Of a stretch of 64,000 nucleotides of DNA, positions 17,580 through 25,455 are shown in pieces. The notes below the pieces were generated by a model. The model ran no database searches. It was given only the letters and a program-made list of their open reading frames with translations, and was not told where the DNA came from. How positions within the stretch are numbered: the first letter of the stretch is position 1; every line of letters begins with the position of its first letter. The position numbers and the translations under genes are program-made. Origin of the DNA: Bacteroidales bacterium (GTDB lineage: Bacteria > Bacteroidota > Bacteroidia > Bacteroidales > P3); assembly GCA_017633985.1 (NCBI GenBank), contig JAGBOF010000007.1:1-64000 (forward strand), read 5' to 3'.

Positions 17580-18642
17580 TATTACACAATCTTTCGTTTT
17601 GCTTGAACAATATTCCGTTTTTAAATAAAGGAAAAACTTTCATATCATGTATTGCTGCCAATATATCATCCTCCTTAAACGATGCAATATTCTGAATTTC
17701 TTTAGTATCAATGTTTACACATACAATATTAAACAAAGATGAATCAAACGGCTTATACACAATTAATTGATTATTACCTAAAAAACACTGCTTGAGATTA
17801 TATCCTTTGTTATATATATCAAATTTTTCATTCAATATATATATTGATGTTTTCGGCGAATTAATACAATCTTGAATTAAATCTTCATTAAAAACACTGT
17901 CAAGCATTATTTCACTTTGTCTATACCCGACAGTTTTATTAAATAATATACTGTCAATAATATCTAAATTATAATCCAATATATAAACAATCGGTTTTAT
18001 TGTATGCATAACAGATATATATTTAGTATCAGAACAAAATATATTAATATTTGATCTTGTATTTAACAGAATTGCATTTCCGAAATCAATAGTTTTTCGG
18101 TCTGTTATACTCTCTTTTTCAACATCAACACAAACTAAATTACACTTGGTATAATCTTTTAACCCCTTATGATAATACAAATCATCTGCCAAAATAAGTT
18201 TTTTATCTCTATATCCCACTATACTGTAGTATCCGTCAATACCATCCACAGTATCAATAAGCGGTATAATTTTGCTTAATTTCATATCCTTTGAAGCATA
18301 CATTGCACAATATTCTCCGAAAGTTACAAATAATGTATCTTTAGTATAAAACATCGAGTACGGACTGCTATAATATACTTGTTGTCCGTCAGAAACAGAT
18401 ACATTCTTGATCTTTAGAACATCCATATTATTACCGTCTATCTTATATAAGATTAAACTATCCTTATTTGAAAGACAATCAAAAAACATTACGGCATCTT
18501 CATTCGTGTTTATTTTCACAAGTTCCGCTTCATCATCTGTATTAATAGTGAATGATGCTAATAATTCTTGGGAATAAATATTTATATTAACAAAAAGTAT
18601 GTATCCTATCAAGGATACATACTTGAAATAACTGGTTTTCAT
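17515..18642 (-). CDS. Exported beta-propeller-like protein
   Basis: 375 residues with a signal-like N-terminus (YVSLIGYILFVNINIYSQE) and repeated four-strand-like blades (for example DSLILYKIDGNNMDVLKIKN, DTLFVTFGEYCAMYASKDMKLSKIIPL, FNIVCVNIDTKEIQNI). It resembles the 6-bladed propeller proteins of Bacteroidota that are often encoded next to very short NVEALA-like secreted peptides. Here a 49-residue exported peptide gene precedes it with an ATGA overlap. The blade count and family are inferred from pattern only. Confidence 0.6.
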   Translation of the reverse strand: MKTSYFKYVSLIGYILFVNINIYSQELLASFTINTDDEAELVKINTNEDAVMFFDCLSNKDSLILYKIDGNNMDVLKIKNVSVSDGQQVYYSSPYSMFYTKDTLFVTFGEYCAMYASKDMKLSKIIPLIDTVDGIDGYYSIVGYRDKKLILADDLYYHKGLKDYTKCNLVCVDVEKESITDRKTIDFGNAILLNTRSNINIFCSDTKYISVMHTIKPIVYILDYNLDIIDSILFNKTVGYRQSEIMLDSVFNEDLIQDCINSPKTSIYILNEKFDIYNKGYNLKQCFLGNNQLIVYKPFDSSLFNIVCVNIDTKEIQNIASFKEDDILAAIHDMKVFPLFKNGILFKQNERLCNNEEDIIYSIDMYYVKQLDVCR

Positions 18643-18788
18643 TTCAAAACATTGTTTAACTCTACAGACTTTAAAGAAAACGTATAACTACCGTCTTCCT
18701 TAACAATATATCCGAACCCTTTGGCGATGTCATTATTTGCTGCGGAAAATATAAAAACAAACATTACTATTCTATTTATCTTTTTCAT
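18639..18788 (-). CDS. 49-residue exported peptide upstream of the propeller gene
   Basis: The ATG at 18788 opens a frame starting MKKINRIVMFVFIFSAA (signal-peptide-like), then a short mature part with GFGYIVKEDGSYTFSLKS, ending LNNVLK. The stop overlaps the propeller start as ATGA, a strong sign of a real coupled gene. An even shorter frame (MKGNKNEKDK) overlaps its start, preceded by AAAGGAGG, a rare Shine-Dalgarno-like site in this phylum. It occupies the place of the NVEALA-type peptides found beside propeller genes, but lacks their cysteines, so it is at most a relative. Confidence 0.5.
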   Translation of the reverse strand: MKKINRIVMFVFIFSAANNDIAKGFGYIVKEDGSYTFSLKSVELNNVLK

Positions 18789-18849
18789 TTTTATTACCTT
18801 TCATCTTGTCCTCCTTTTTTATGGTTTATAATTCTTCCTCTTTCGATTT

Positions 18850-18952
18850 GCAAAATTACGGTGAGTTATTGTATGGTCGGTGATGAAATATAACTATTTA
18901 TTGAAGAAATATAACTATTTTACGGTTTCTTTACACTTTTTTAGTAATTTTG
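18850..18952. promoter_or_regulatory. Divergent promoters and a paired AraC-type operator, copy 1
   Basis: Two identical 15-mers, GAAATATAACTATTT at 18885 and 18906, lie 21 bp apart as direct repeats, the geometry of paired AraC half-sites. To the right is TAATTTTG (18945-18952, plus strand) for the regulator at 18974. To the left is TAATTTTG on the minus strand (plus 18850-18857) for the peptide/propeller unit. The same arrangement with the same 15-mer recurs at 20538-20639. This points to autoregulation plus control of the divergent peptide genes by one or both regulators. Confidence 0.7.
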
Positions 18953-18973
18953 CACCTCAAAGAAATAAAATGA

Positions 18974-19846
18974 ATGGCAACAATAGCTAATCCGATAATA
19001 CTGAATAAAGATTTCTTCTCCGCAATATCCAACGGAAAAGAAAATAACGGAAATATCATAACCGAAAATTTTGTACTGATCAGAAACTCTGATACATTTT
19101 CTCTTCAAACTGACGGAAATTTTGTTAAAATAATCCATCCTCAATTAGAATTAGTTCTTTCAGGTAATGCCGATTATTTTATAGACTACCAAGTTTACCA
19201 TGTACAAAGGTGTAATCTGATTATTTATCCTCAATATACATTATGGAAATGTGAAAACAGAAGTAAAAACTTCAGTTCCGTTTGGTTTGATTGCAATTTT
19301 GAAGAAATCTACGATTATGAAGTATTGTATAATTTAGAGGTTATTAATAATTTAAACAATAAAGATTTCAATTATATTGTAAACTGCTTTGACATATTAC
19401 ATCTAACGGCCGGATATAATGACCCTGCGCTAAAATCCGTCAAATACTCTGTAATGTCTTTAATTAATTTGATAAATGTAAATATAGAAAGACACATTCA
19501 AAGTTCAGATATAAGTTACAGAAGTCTTGAATTATATAAACAATTCATGAAACTTTTAAGACAAAATTACGACTTTTCTTTATCATATGAAGATTATTCC
19601 TCACAACTTTGTATATCCAAAAGTCATTTACGTAATATTGTAAAGCAAATTACAGGTAAAAGCATAACAAAAGTAATAAACGCCGAGATAATACGCAAGT
19701 CTAAAATGTTGCTGTCTGAAAATATTACGGTCAAAGACATAACTGAAAAATTAAAGTTTGAAAATTATGAATATTTCCATCAATTTTTCAAGAGTGAAAC
19801 TGGTTTTACGCCGTCGGAATTTGTCAAAATGAAAACAAGAATATAA
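18974..19846 (+). CDS. AraC family transcriptional regulator, paralog 1
   Basis: 290 residues. The N-terminal half is a cupin-like sensor with the conserved IIYPQYTLW turn and VWFDCNFEEIYD. The C-terminal half is a double helix-turn-helix AraC domain (YSSQLCISKSHLRNIVKQITGKS; the second helix pair ends in FFKSETGFTPSEFVKMK). The paralog at 20659 is similar along its whole length, including an identical ending FTPSEFVKMKTRI. It is divergent from the exported-peptide/propeller unit and separated from it by the paired operator at 18885-18920. Confidence 0.88.
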   Translation: MATIANPIILNKDFFSAISNGKENNGNIITENFVLIRNSDTFSLQTDGNFVKIIHPQLELVLSGNADYFIDYQVYHVQRCNLIIYPQYTLWKCENRSKNFSSVWFDCNFEEIYDYEVLYNLEVINNLNNKDFNYIVNCFDILHLTAGYNDPALKSVKYSVMSLINLINVNIERHIQSSDISYRSLELYKQFMKLLRQNYDFSLSYEDYSSQLCISKSHLRNIVKQITGKSITKVINAEIIRKSKMLLSENITVKDITEKLKFENYEYFHQFFKSETGFTPSEFVKMKTRI

Positions 19847-20070
19847 CTAACCGAAAGAACGTTATAAATAAACATATGGAAAACTTACTTATATATAAGG
19901 AATACATTGAGTGGATTGTTTAGATAAAGATGAAATCCTTCCGTAAGTTGTGATAAAAATATCTTGAATGCTGTTTATATAGTGTGACATAGTTTAAATA
20001 AAGATAAATAACAGTAATCGAAAGTCTGATTTAATTAAATAATAATAGTAAACAGCAGATGTTATAAAAA

Positions 20071-20103
20071 AAGCAAGGGTAAAATTAATTACACACCTTG
20101 CTT
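20071..20103 (-). terminator. Intrinsic terminator of the 59-residue peptide gene
   Basis: AAGCAAGG (20071-20078) pairs with CCTTGCTT (20096-20103). On the minus strand the stem is followed by a run of seven T. It sits 8 bases past the stop codon at 20112, which supports real transcription of the short gene. The rest of the 19847-20070 gap holds no convincing gene. Confidence 0.7.
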
Positions 20104-20111
20104 TGAATTTA

Positions 20112-20291
20112 TTAGTCAGGACATTTTACAGAGAATAATTTTATGTCAGGAATCTTTCCTTTCTGATAGCATTCAAATGCCCTTTTATCTTGATTTCTGA
20201 ATGTATAATGTGTAATGACAGAAGTAAATATTGCTATAATAACAAGTATTACTATCTCAAGAGTGATTTTCTTAATTTTGTATTTATCCAT
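20112..20291 (-). CDS. 59-residue membrane or exported peptide
   Basis: The ATG at 20291 opens MDKYKIKKITLEI, then a hydrophobic segment (VILVIIAIFTSVI, about residues 14-27) and a polar tail with two cysteines (FECYQKGKIPDI ... SVKCPD). Product not recognised. The terminator immediately downstream and its place in the operon divergent from the second AraC gene argue that it is real. It may be a tethered peptide or small membrane regulator; that is inference. Confidence 0.55.
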   Translation of the reverse strand: MDKYKIKKITLEIVILVIIAIFTSVITHYTFRNQDKRAFECYQKGKIPDIKLFSVKCPD

Positions 20292-20312
20292 ATTCAGGAA
20301 GTTTTAATTTAG

Positions 20313-20375
20313 TTAATTTTTTGTCCATTGACATTCGTAGCAAACAGCAGTACAGCGAAGTTTCTTTGCACACAT
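20313..20375 (-). CDS. Possible 20-residue Cys-rich peptide or gene remnant
   Basis: A short frame beginning MCAKKLRC with four cysteines and ending QWTKN. It lies one frame over from, and just after, the 41-codon frame at 20395-20520. The Cys-rich ending is reminiscent of the tails of NVEALA-like secreted peptides, so the two fragments together could be one gene broken by a frameshift. Weak on its own. Confidence 0.25.
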   Translation of the reverse strand: MCAKKLRCTAVCYECQWTKN

Positions 20376-20394
20376 TTTCTTTAAATGACACGCA

Positions 20395-20520
20395 TCAATC
20401 ACTTGACAACTGTTTTGCGCTCCTACTCTTTATGGGATTTTCGGCATCTCCCTTTAAAGTCTCTATAATAAAAAGGTATTTTACTTCGTTTTTCCTTTTT
20501 TTTGATAAACCTCCTTTCAT
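20395..20520 (-). CDS. Possible 41-residue peptide divergent from the second AraC gene
   Basis: The ATG at 20520 opens a frame starting MKGGLSKKRKNE and ending AKQLSSD. Its first eight bases, ATGAAAGG, match the start of the tiny frame at the equivalent place in copy 1 of the module, so the region is probably a diverged duplicate. No signal peptide is visible. A real product is uncertain, and it may be a degraded copy. Confidence 0.3.
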   Translation of the reverse strand: MKGGLSKKRKNEVKYLFIIETLKGDAENPIKSRSAKQLSSD

Positions 20521-20537
20521 TATATTTTTTCGATTTG

Positions 20538-20639
20538 CAAAATTACGGTGATTTGGTCTGTAAACAGCAAAGAAATATAACTATTTATTGTAGAAATATA
20601 ACTATTTTGCAATCTTTGCGTAGTTTTTTAGTAATTTTG
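20538..20639. promoter_or_regulatory. Divergent promoters and a paired AraC-type operator, copy 2
   Basis: The same 15-mer GAAATATAACTATTT occurs at 20572 and 20593, again 21 bp apart. On the minus side TAATTTTG (plus 20538-20545) with TTTG (plus 20568-20571) forms a promoter for the short peptide genes. On the plus side TTTG (20606-20609) and TAATTTTG (20632-20639) serve the AraC gene at 20659. The operators sit directly upstream of the minus promoter and abut the plus -33 element, suiting both activation and self-control. Confidence 0.75.
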
Positions 20640-20658
20640 CACTCTAAAAAATTTAACG

Positions 20659-21519
20659 ATGACAAATATAAATAATGTAATAGTATTAGATACTGATTTC
20701 TTTTCTGCACTCTCTGATGGAAAGGACGGCGGTAAGAATATTATTATATTTATTAATGATTCCGAAGTATTTTATAAACGAACAGACGGCAAGTTTACGA
20801 AAATAATTTACCCGCAGTTTGAATTGGTTTTATCTGGTTCTGCAAACATATTAATAAATTATGAAAAGTATACACTTAAGAAAGGAATGTTTGTCATCTA
20901 TCCGCAATATACGGTTTGTAAAGAGGAAAGTAGATCAGAGGATTTTAAATCTGTTTGGTTTGAATGTAACTTCGAAGAAATTTATGACCAGGAATTATTG
21001 TATAATCTGACGTTTATTGACCGATTAAGTGACGCAAGTTTCATCTATGCTGTGAATTATTTGGATGTATTACAGAAAACTGCCCGATATGATGACCCTT
21101 TATGGACATCAGTCAGGCATTTGGTGTCGGCATTGATTAACTCGATAGAGATAAATACTAAAAGAAAGATATGTAACCCTGATATAAGCACACGAAGTTA
21201 TGAAATATACAATCAATTTATGAAATTATTAAGACGGAATTATGATTTATCTTTGACAATAGATGCCTATGCCGAACAATTGTGTATTTCCAAAAGTCAT
21301 TTACGTAATGTAATAAAACAGATTACAGGCGATAGTATAATGAAACTTATTAATGCGGAAATAATCCGCAAAACCAAAATGTTATTGCTGGGAAATATGA
21401 CTATTAAGGCAATATCGGAGAGATTAAATTTAGCAGACAAGAACTATTTTAGTCAATTCTTTAAAAAAGAAACAGGATTTACGCCGTCGGAATTTGTAAA
21501 AATGAAAACAAGAATATAA
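20659..21519 (+). CDS. AraC family transcriptional regulator, paralog 2
   Basis: 286 residues, a paralog of the regulator at 18974: shared YPQFELVLSGSA, VIYPQYTV, SVWFECNFEEIYD and the C-terminal AraC domain (YAEQLCISKSHLRNVIKQITGDS, FFKKETGFTPSEFVKMK). The sensor half is the more diverged part, which suggests different ligands with similar DNA targets. It lies 25 bases upstream of the binding lipoprotein gene, so the two are probably cotranscribed. Confidence 0.88.
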   Translation: MTNINNVIVLDTDFFSALSDGKDGGKNIIIFINDSEVFYKRTDGKFTKIIYPQFELVLSGSANILINYEKYTLKKGMFVIYPQYTVCKEESRSEDFKSVWFECNFEEIYDQELLYNLTFIDRLSDASFIYAVNYLDVLQKTARYDDPLWTSVRHLVSALINSIEINTKRKICNPDISTRSYEIYNQFMKLLRRNYDLSLTIDAYAEQLCISKSHLRNVIKQITGDSIMKLINAEIIRKTKMLLLGNMTIKAISERLNLADKNYFSQFFKKETGFTPSEFVKMKTRI

Positions 21520-21544
21520 CTAAATCAATAAATAACAAACAAAA

Positions 21545-22438
21545 ATGAGACGTGTTTTATATTTCAGCTGTGCGGTGATGCTTATTATGGGATTGGTTTC
21601 CTGTAATAAGAAAACCAATATGCCGCAAATCGGAGCGGATAACGTCTATGTTTCCGCAAATATTGACATCAAAAAAGACAACAAACGTATCGCCTCCGTA
21701 TCTCCGCAGGTTACGGAAATAATATGCGAACTGGGCTGTATGGACAGACTTGTCTGCAGGACGGATTTCTGTAAATTCCCGCCCGAAGTGAAAAACATTC
21801 AATCAATCGGCGGCATCAATGACGCAAATCTTGAACTTATCATATCCTTACGCCCTGACATTGCCATAACATCGTCAATCTTTCCCAAGAAATCGGTTGT
21901 CGTTTTGGAGAATGCCAAAATCCCTGTTTTGTCTTTCCGTGAGGGTGCAAAAATTGAGGATATGTACAAAGTGATGTCGCAATTGGGCAAAATCGTTAAT
22001 AAAGAAAAGACCGCCGACAGCCTTATTGACGATTGCAAAAGACGTCTTGAGAAGGTATCTTTGCGATGCGACAGCATCATTAAGGCAAAACAAATCAATA
22101 AACCTAAAGTTTATTATGTTGTAGGGTTCGGTGCAAGCGGCGATTTCTCTGCGGGAGCGGATACTTACGTAAATGAAATCTTCAATCTGGCGGGTGGTGA
22201 CAACATTGCCAAAAATGCCAAAAACTGGTCGTTTAATAAGGAGGAACTATTTGCAAACCAGCCTGATTATATCTTTGTCCGTTCATACGACAGGGAGACT
22301 TTTATGCATACCCATCCGTATAACGGGCTTAAGGCGGTAAAAGAAGGCAAGGTCTTCGGGATTGACAATCTTGACAACCAAACTCCGCAAAGTATAGACG
22401 CAATAGAATTTATTTTTAAAACCATTTATAATCAGTAG
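21545..22438 (+). CDS. Metal-chelate-binding lipoprotein, BtuF/FecB-like
   Basis: 297 residues with a lipobox (LIMGLVSC-NKK) and a helical-backbone periplasmic binding fold: RIASVSPQVTEIICELGCMDRLVCRTDF, SIGGINDANLELIISLRPDIAI and a C-terminal lobe with YVNEIFNLAGGDNIA. This class binds corrinoids, heme or ferric siderophores for ABC importers. It follows AraC paralog 2 in a probable two-gene unit. An ATPase of the same class is at 16381, but no permease is in the window. It could instead belong to a surface uptake system with the TonB receptor at 25456; that is a guess. Confidence 0.82.
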   Translation: MRRVLYFSCAVMLIMGLVSCNKKTNMPQIGADNVYVSANIDIKKDNKRIASVSPQVTEIICELGCMDRLVCRTDFCKFPPEVKNIQSIGGINDANLELIISLRPDIAITSSIFPKKSVVVLENAKIPVLSFREGAKIEDMYKVMSQLGKIVNKEKTADSLIDDCKRRLEKVSLRCDSIIKAKQINKPKVYYVVGFGASGDFSAGADTYVNEIFNLAGGDNIAKNAKNWSFNKEELFANQPDYIFVRSYDRETFMHTHPYNGLKAVKEGKVFGIDNLDNQTPQSIDAIEFIFKTIYNQ

Positions 22439-22460
22439 TATACATAAGAGGGAAAAATAA

Positions 22461-22544
22461 CGGCGTAAAAAAATTTTTTTACGCCGTATTATTTTATTAA
22501 TCACGCAGAATAATTTACTGACATCGCTGATTAATTTTGCGCAA
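22461..22544. repeat. 21-bp phased repeat array, 4 units
   Basis: Cores begin at 22461 (CGGCG), 22482 (CGCCG), 22503 (ACGCAG) and 22524 (TCGCTG), all 21 bp apart. The first two units also pair as a hairpin (ACGGCGTAAAAAAA against TTTTTTTACGCCGT) that could terminate transcription of the binding-protein gene ending at 22438. Confidence 0.88.
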
Positions 22545-22604
22545 TAATGCCACTGAATTTTCAGTACGCAATTCCATAAGAAAATTGCCGCATAAAAATA
22601 AAAA

Positions 22605-22642
22605 CAACGGCGGATTTATAAATTTTTCCGCCGTTGTTGTTT
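22605..22642. terminator. Bidirectional intrinsic terminator
   Basis: AACAACGGCGGA pairs with TCCGCCGTTGTT across an AT-rich loop, with a T run on the plus side and an A run before the stem for the minus side. It lies between the convergent binding-lipoprotein and butyrate kinase genes. Confidence 0.7.
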
Positions 22643-22666
22643 CAATGAATTATGATTCTTGCGGGA

Positions 22667-23755
22667 TTATTCGTACTGTTGCAACTGCAATTCACCGTTA
22701 AGATACATCGTTGCGTTCATTGCCAAAGCTCCCATCTCATCTTCACCCGGGTAAACATAAATAGGGGCAATCCAATCAATACGGTCAGACAATTCCTTGA
22801 CAAACGGTTTGCCGTAAGCGATACCGCCTGTAATCAAAACGGCATCTATAGTCTTCGTTTTGCCGTGAAGAACCGCTGCCTGTGCTCCGACTTCTTTTGC
22901 AACTTGGTATGCCATCGCCGATTGGATGAATGCGAATTTTTCATCGCCTTCTTTTGCCTTTATTTCAACGGTAAGGGCGTCATTGGTGCCTAAATATGCA
23001 ACATAACCGCCTTCTCCTACAATCATTTTGCGGATTTGTTGTTCTGTATACTGACCGGAAAAGCACAAAGAAATAAGTTTGGTCATCGGTACGCTGCCCG
23101 AACGTTCAGGAGAGAACGGACCATCGCCGTCCAATGCTTGATTGGCATCGATAACTTTGCCTTTATAGTGGGCTCCTACCGATATGCCGCCGCCTAAATG
23201 TACGACTATCAAGTTAAGATCCTCATATTTCTTGCCATTACCGTGTTCACGGGCATAACGGCGTGCGATAGCTTTTTGGTTTAAGCAATGGAAGATGGAA
23301 TTTCTCGGCATTAAAGGATGGCCTGACAGTTTTGCTATTTCTTCTCTCTCATCGGTAACTCCCGCATCGGCAATAACTGCTTTAACGCCTATCTCTTTGG
23401 CGATTTCATTGGCAATAAGTCCGCCCAGATTGCAGGCATGTTGTCCTGCGTAGCCTATTTGCAAGTCGTGAATCATCGCAGGAGTAACTTCCCATATACC
23501 TCCTTGGGTTGATTTGGTAAGTCCGCCTCTGCCTATTATGATTTTAAAGTCTTTGATATCGAAACCTGCATCGGCAACTTCCTTCAGACATAATTCTTTT
23601 CTGAATGCATATTGGTCGGCAATGTGTTCGAATTGTTTTAAATCCTCTGCCTGATGTTTGATATTCTTATCGAATAATTTGTTTTCGCCGTCAAACACTG
23701 CTATTTTAGTAGAAGTGCTGCCGGGATTGATCGCTAAAATTAATTGTTTGTACAT
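22667..23755 (-). CDS. buk: Butyrate kinase
   Basis: A 362-residue acetokinase-superfamily enzyme interconverting butyryl-phosphate + ADP and butyrate + ATP. Phosphate-binding motifs are ILAINPGSTSTKIAVF at the N-terminus and VVHLGGGISVGAH in the middle, with VLITGGIAYG near the end. The ATG at 23755 is used: the frame is open to 23815 but TATCTTTG on the minus strand (plus 23793-23800) is the likely -7 element. No phosphotransbutyrylase gene is adjacent, so the partner must lie elsewhere. Branched-chain acid kinases belong to the same family. Confidence 0.9.
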   Translation of the reverse strand: MYKQLILAINPGSTSTKIAVFDGENKLFDKNIKHQAEDLKQFEHIADQYAFRKELCLKEVADAGFDIKDFKIIIGRGGLTKSTQGGIWEVTPAMIHDLQIGYAGQHACNLGGLIANEIAKEIGVKAVIADAGVTDEREEIAKLSGHPLMPRNSIFHCLNQKAIARRYAREHGNGKKYEDLNLIVVHLGGGISVGAHYKGKVIDANQALDGDGPFSPERSGSVPMTKLISLCFSGQYTEQQIRKMIVGEGGYVAYLGTNDALTVEIKAKEGDEKFAFIQSAMAYQVAKEVGAQAAVLHGKTKTIDAVLITGGIAYGKPFVKELSDRIDWIAPIYVYPGEDEMGALAMNATMYLNGELQLQQYE

Positions 23756-23902
23756 ATTTCTTATTATTTTATTTGCAAACAAAAATCGAATGCAAAGATA
23801 AGAATATTTTTTCAATAAAATGCCGTTTTATAGCGTAATATTGAAAATTTTTATAATTTTGCAGTGTAATTTATGTAAAACTAATAAAAAGGAAACAGAA
23901 TC

Positions 23903-24220
23903 ATGGCTTTAGAAATTAACGACACTAACTTTGAAGAGTTGGTAGCAAAAGAACAAAAACTTGTTGTTTTGGATTGCGGTGCAACATGGTGCGGACCTTG
24001 TCAGCATATCGCCCCTATTATTGAAGAATTGGCTGAAGAATACAAAGACAAAGCCGTTATAGGTAAGTGTGACGTGGATGAATCTCCTGAAATCCCTTCA
24101 AAATACGGTATAAGAAATGTGCCTACCGTGCTGTTTATCAAAAACGGAGAACTGGTTGACAAAATGGTCGGCGCAAACAGCAAAAATTCTTATAAAGAAA
24201 AAATAGAACAATATCTTTAA
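23903..24220 (+). CDS. trxA: Thioredoxin
   Basis: 105 residues with the active site WCGPC at residues 29-33, the cis-Pro loop VPTVLF and the usual length. A cytoplasmic disulfide reductant. TAATTTTG at 23854-23861 is the probable -7 promoter element. The residue pattern before the active site (LDCGATWCGPC) has Cys25 as an extra cysteine. Confidence 0.93.
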   Translation: MALEINDTNFEELVAKEQKLVVLDCGATWCGPCQHIAPIIEELAEEYKDKAVIGKCDVDESPEIPSKYGIRNVPTVLFIKNGELVDKMVGANSKNSYKEKIEQYL

Positions 24221-24242
24221 AACAGCATAAGAATCCGCTCTG

Positions 24243-24290
24243 AAGTATGCAGTATATAGTTTAGGGTATCCTTACATATACTGCATACTT
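24243..24290. repeat. Perfect inverted repeat between trxA and the DUF58 gene
   Basis: AAGTATGCAGTATAT (24243-24257) is exactly complementary to ATATACTGCATACTT (24276-24290), a 15-bp stem with an 18-base loop. There is no T tail, so it is more likely an operator or RNA-processing hairpin than a terminator. The outer bases match the inverted repeat at 8633-8697. Confidence 0.7.
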
Positions 24291-24305
24291 ACAATGAACT
24301 GAAAA

Positions 24306-25235
24306 ATGGGCGTTTTAGAACAAATATCGGGATATTCTTCCATAGAACTTAAAGCCAAACAAGTTGTCGAGGGCTTTTTGTCGGGATTGCACAAAAGCCC
24401 GTTCCACGGTTATTCGGTGGAATTCGCAGATTACAGGGCGTATAATACAGGCGAAAGCACGCGGTTTGTTGATTGGAAACTATATGCCCGTACCGACAAA
24501 TTGTTTATAAAGAATTATCAACAGGAAACGAATCTGCGGTGCATGATTGCACTTGACAACAGCCTTTCGATGTGTTTCCCGTTTGACAAAAAGCAGGTCA
24601 GTTTCAACAATCCCAATAAGATTACATTCTGCATATATGCCGCTGCAGTAATCCTGCAAATGCTCTACAAACAAAGGGATGCCTTCGGTTTAAGTCTTAT
24701 TTCCGACAAAATAGATTATATAAGTGAGGTAAAATCTTCCGAAGTTCACAAAAAGCATATATTTACTCTTTTGGAGCAACTGATGAATAAACCTTACAAA
24801 GAGTTTCCCCAATCAACCGACACGGCACCTTTGCTTCATATATTGGCAAATCAAATCCATAAACGGTCGCTTGTAGTAATTTTTACCGATTTGCTCTCAA
24901 CCGATACGCAGGATGAGGGTTTTATCAAGGCACTTCAACATCTTAAATTCGCAAAACACGAAGTTATTTTGTTTCATGTTTTGGATAAATCGCTTGAAGA
25001 AAATTTGCAATATAAGGACCGTCCGTATAAATTCGTTGATGCCGAAACCAAAGAGGAGTTAAAAGTCAATCCGTCCGAAATCCGCGACAAGTACCAATCA
25101 CTAATGGCGGATAAATTCGCAAAAATACATTCTGCGTGCAATGATATGCAAATTGATTACGTAGAATGTGACATCAACAAGGGCTTTGATCAGATACTGA
25201 TTCCTTATTTTTACAAGCGCATCAGAATGCGGTAA
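24306..25235 (+). CDS. DUF58 domain protein with a von Willebrand A-like fold
   Basis: 309 residues of the DUF58 family: FHGYSVEFADYRAYNTGES, FVDWKLYARTDKLFIKNYQQE, then the metal-site motif ALDNSLSM (D-x-S-x-S). In Bacteroidota such proteins are usually encoded with a MoxR ATPase and BatA/BatB-type membrane proteins, none of which are adjacent here. It may act in envelope stress or MoxR-assisted protein maturation, known only by family association. Confidence 0.83.
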   Translation: MGVLEQISGYSSIELKAKQVVEGFLSGLHKSPFHGYSVEFADYRAYNTGESTRFVDWKLYARTDKLFIKNYQQETNLRCMIALDNSLSMCFPFDKKQVSFNNPNKITFCIYAAAVILQMLYKQRDAFGLSLISDKIDYISEVKSSEVHKKHIFTLLEQLMNKPYKEFPQSTDTAPLLHILANQIHKRSLVVIFTDLLSTDTQDEGFIKALQHLKFAKHEVILFHVLDKSLEENLQYKDRPYKFVDAETKEELKVNPSEIRDKYQSLMADKFAKIHSACNDMQIDYVECDINKGFDQILIPYFYKRIRMR

Positions 25236-25243
25236 AATCTCTG

Positions 25244-25348
25244 CGGCGTTTTAAAAAATTAATCTGCGATGTCAGTAAATTAATCAGCGATATCAGTAAA
25301 TTATTCTGCGATGTCAGTAAATTAATACGGCGCTTTATTTTGACGTTT
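25244..25348. repeat. 21-bp phased repeat array, 5 units
   Basis: Cores begin at 25244 (CGGCG), 25265 (TGCGAT), 25286 (AGCGAT), 25307 (TGCGAT) and 25328 (CGGCG). The three central units are near-identical copies of TCTGCGATGTCAGTAAATTA. It begins 8 bases after the DUF58 stop codon. The remaining gap to 25455 is AT-rich leader for the TonB receptor; I found no cobalamin riboswitch in it. Confidence 0.92.
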
Positions 25349-25455
25349 TATAAATGCCTTATTGCAATAATTATATTTTTTTTCAGTTATTATGTTATCC
25401 GTTTTGATAAAAACGGTGTTTTAACTAATTTATTAACCATTTAAAAACACAAGTC

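Noticed and set aside
20321..20551. 76-codon plus-strand frame before the second AraC gene
   Set aside because: It runs opposite to the short peptide genes, crosses their promoter and has no domain; it is a shadow frame.
25244..25348. CRISPR array
   Set aside because: The repeats are contiguous 21-bp units without unique spacers, there are at most five per array, and no cas gene is in the window.
25349..25455. Cobalamin riboswitch before the BtuB-like receptor
   Set aside because: I looked for the conserved B12-box bases and the usual helices and saw neither; the region is short and AT-rich.
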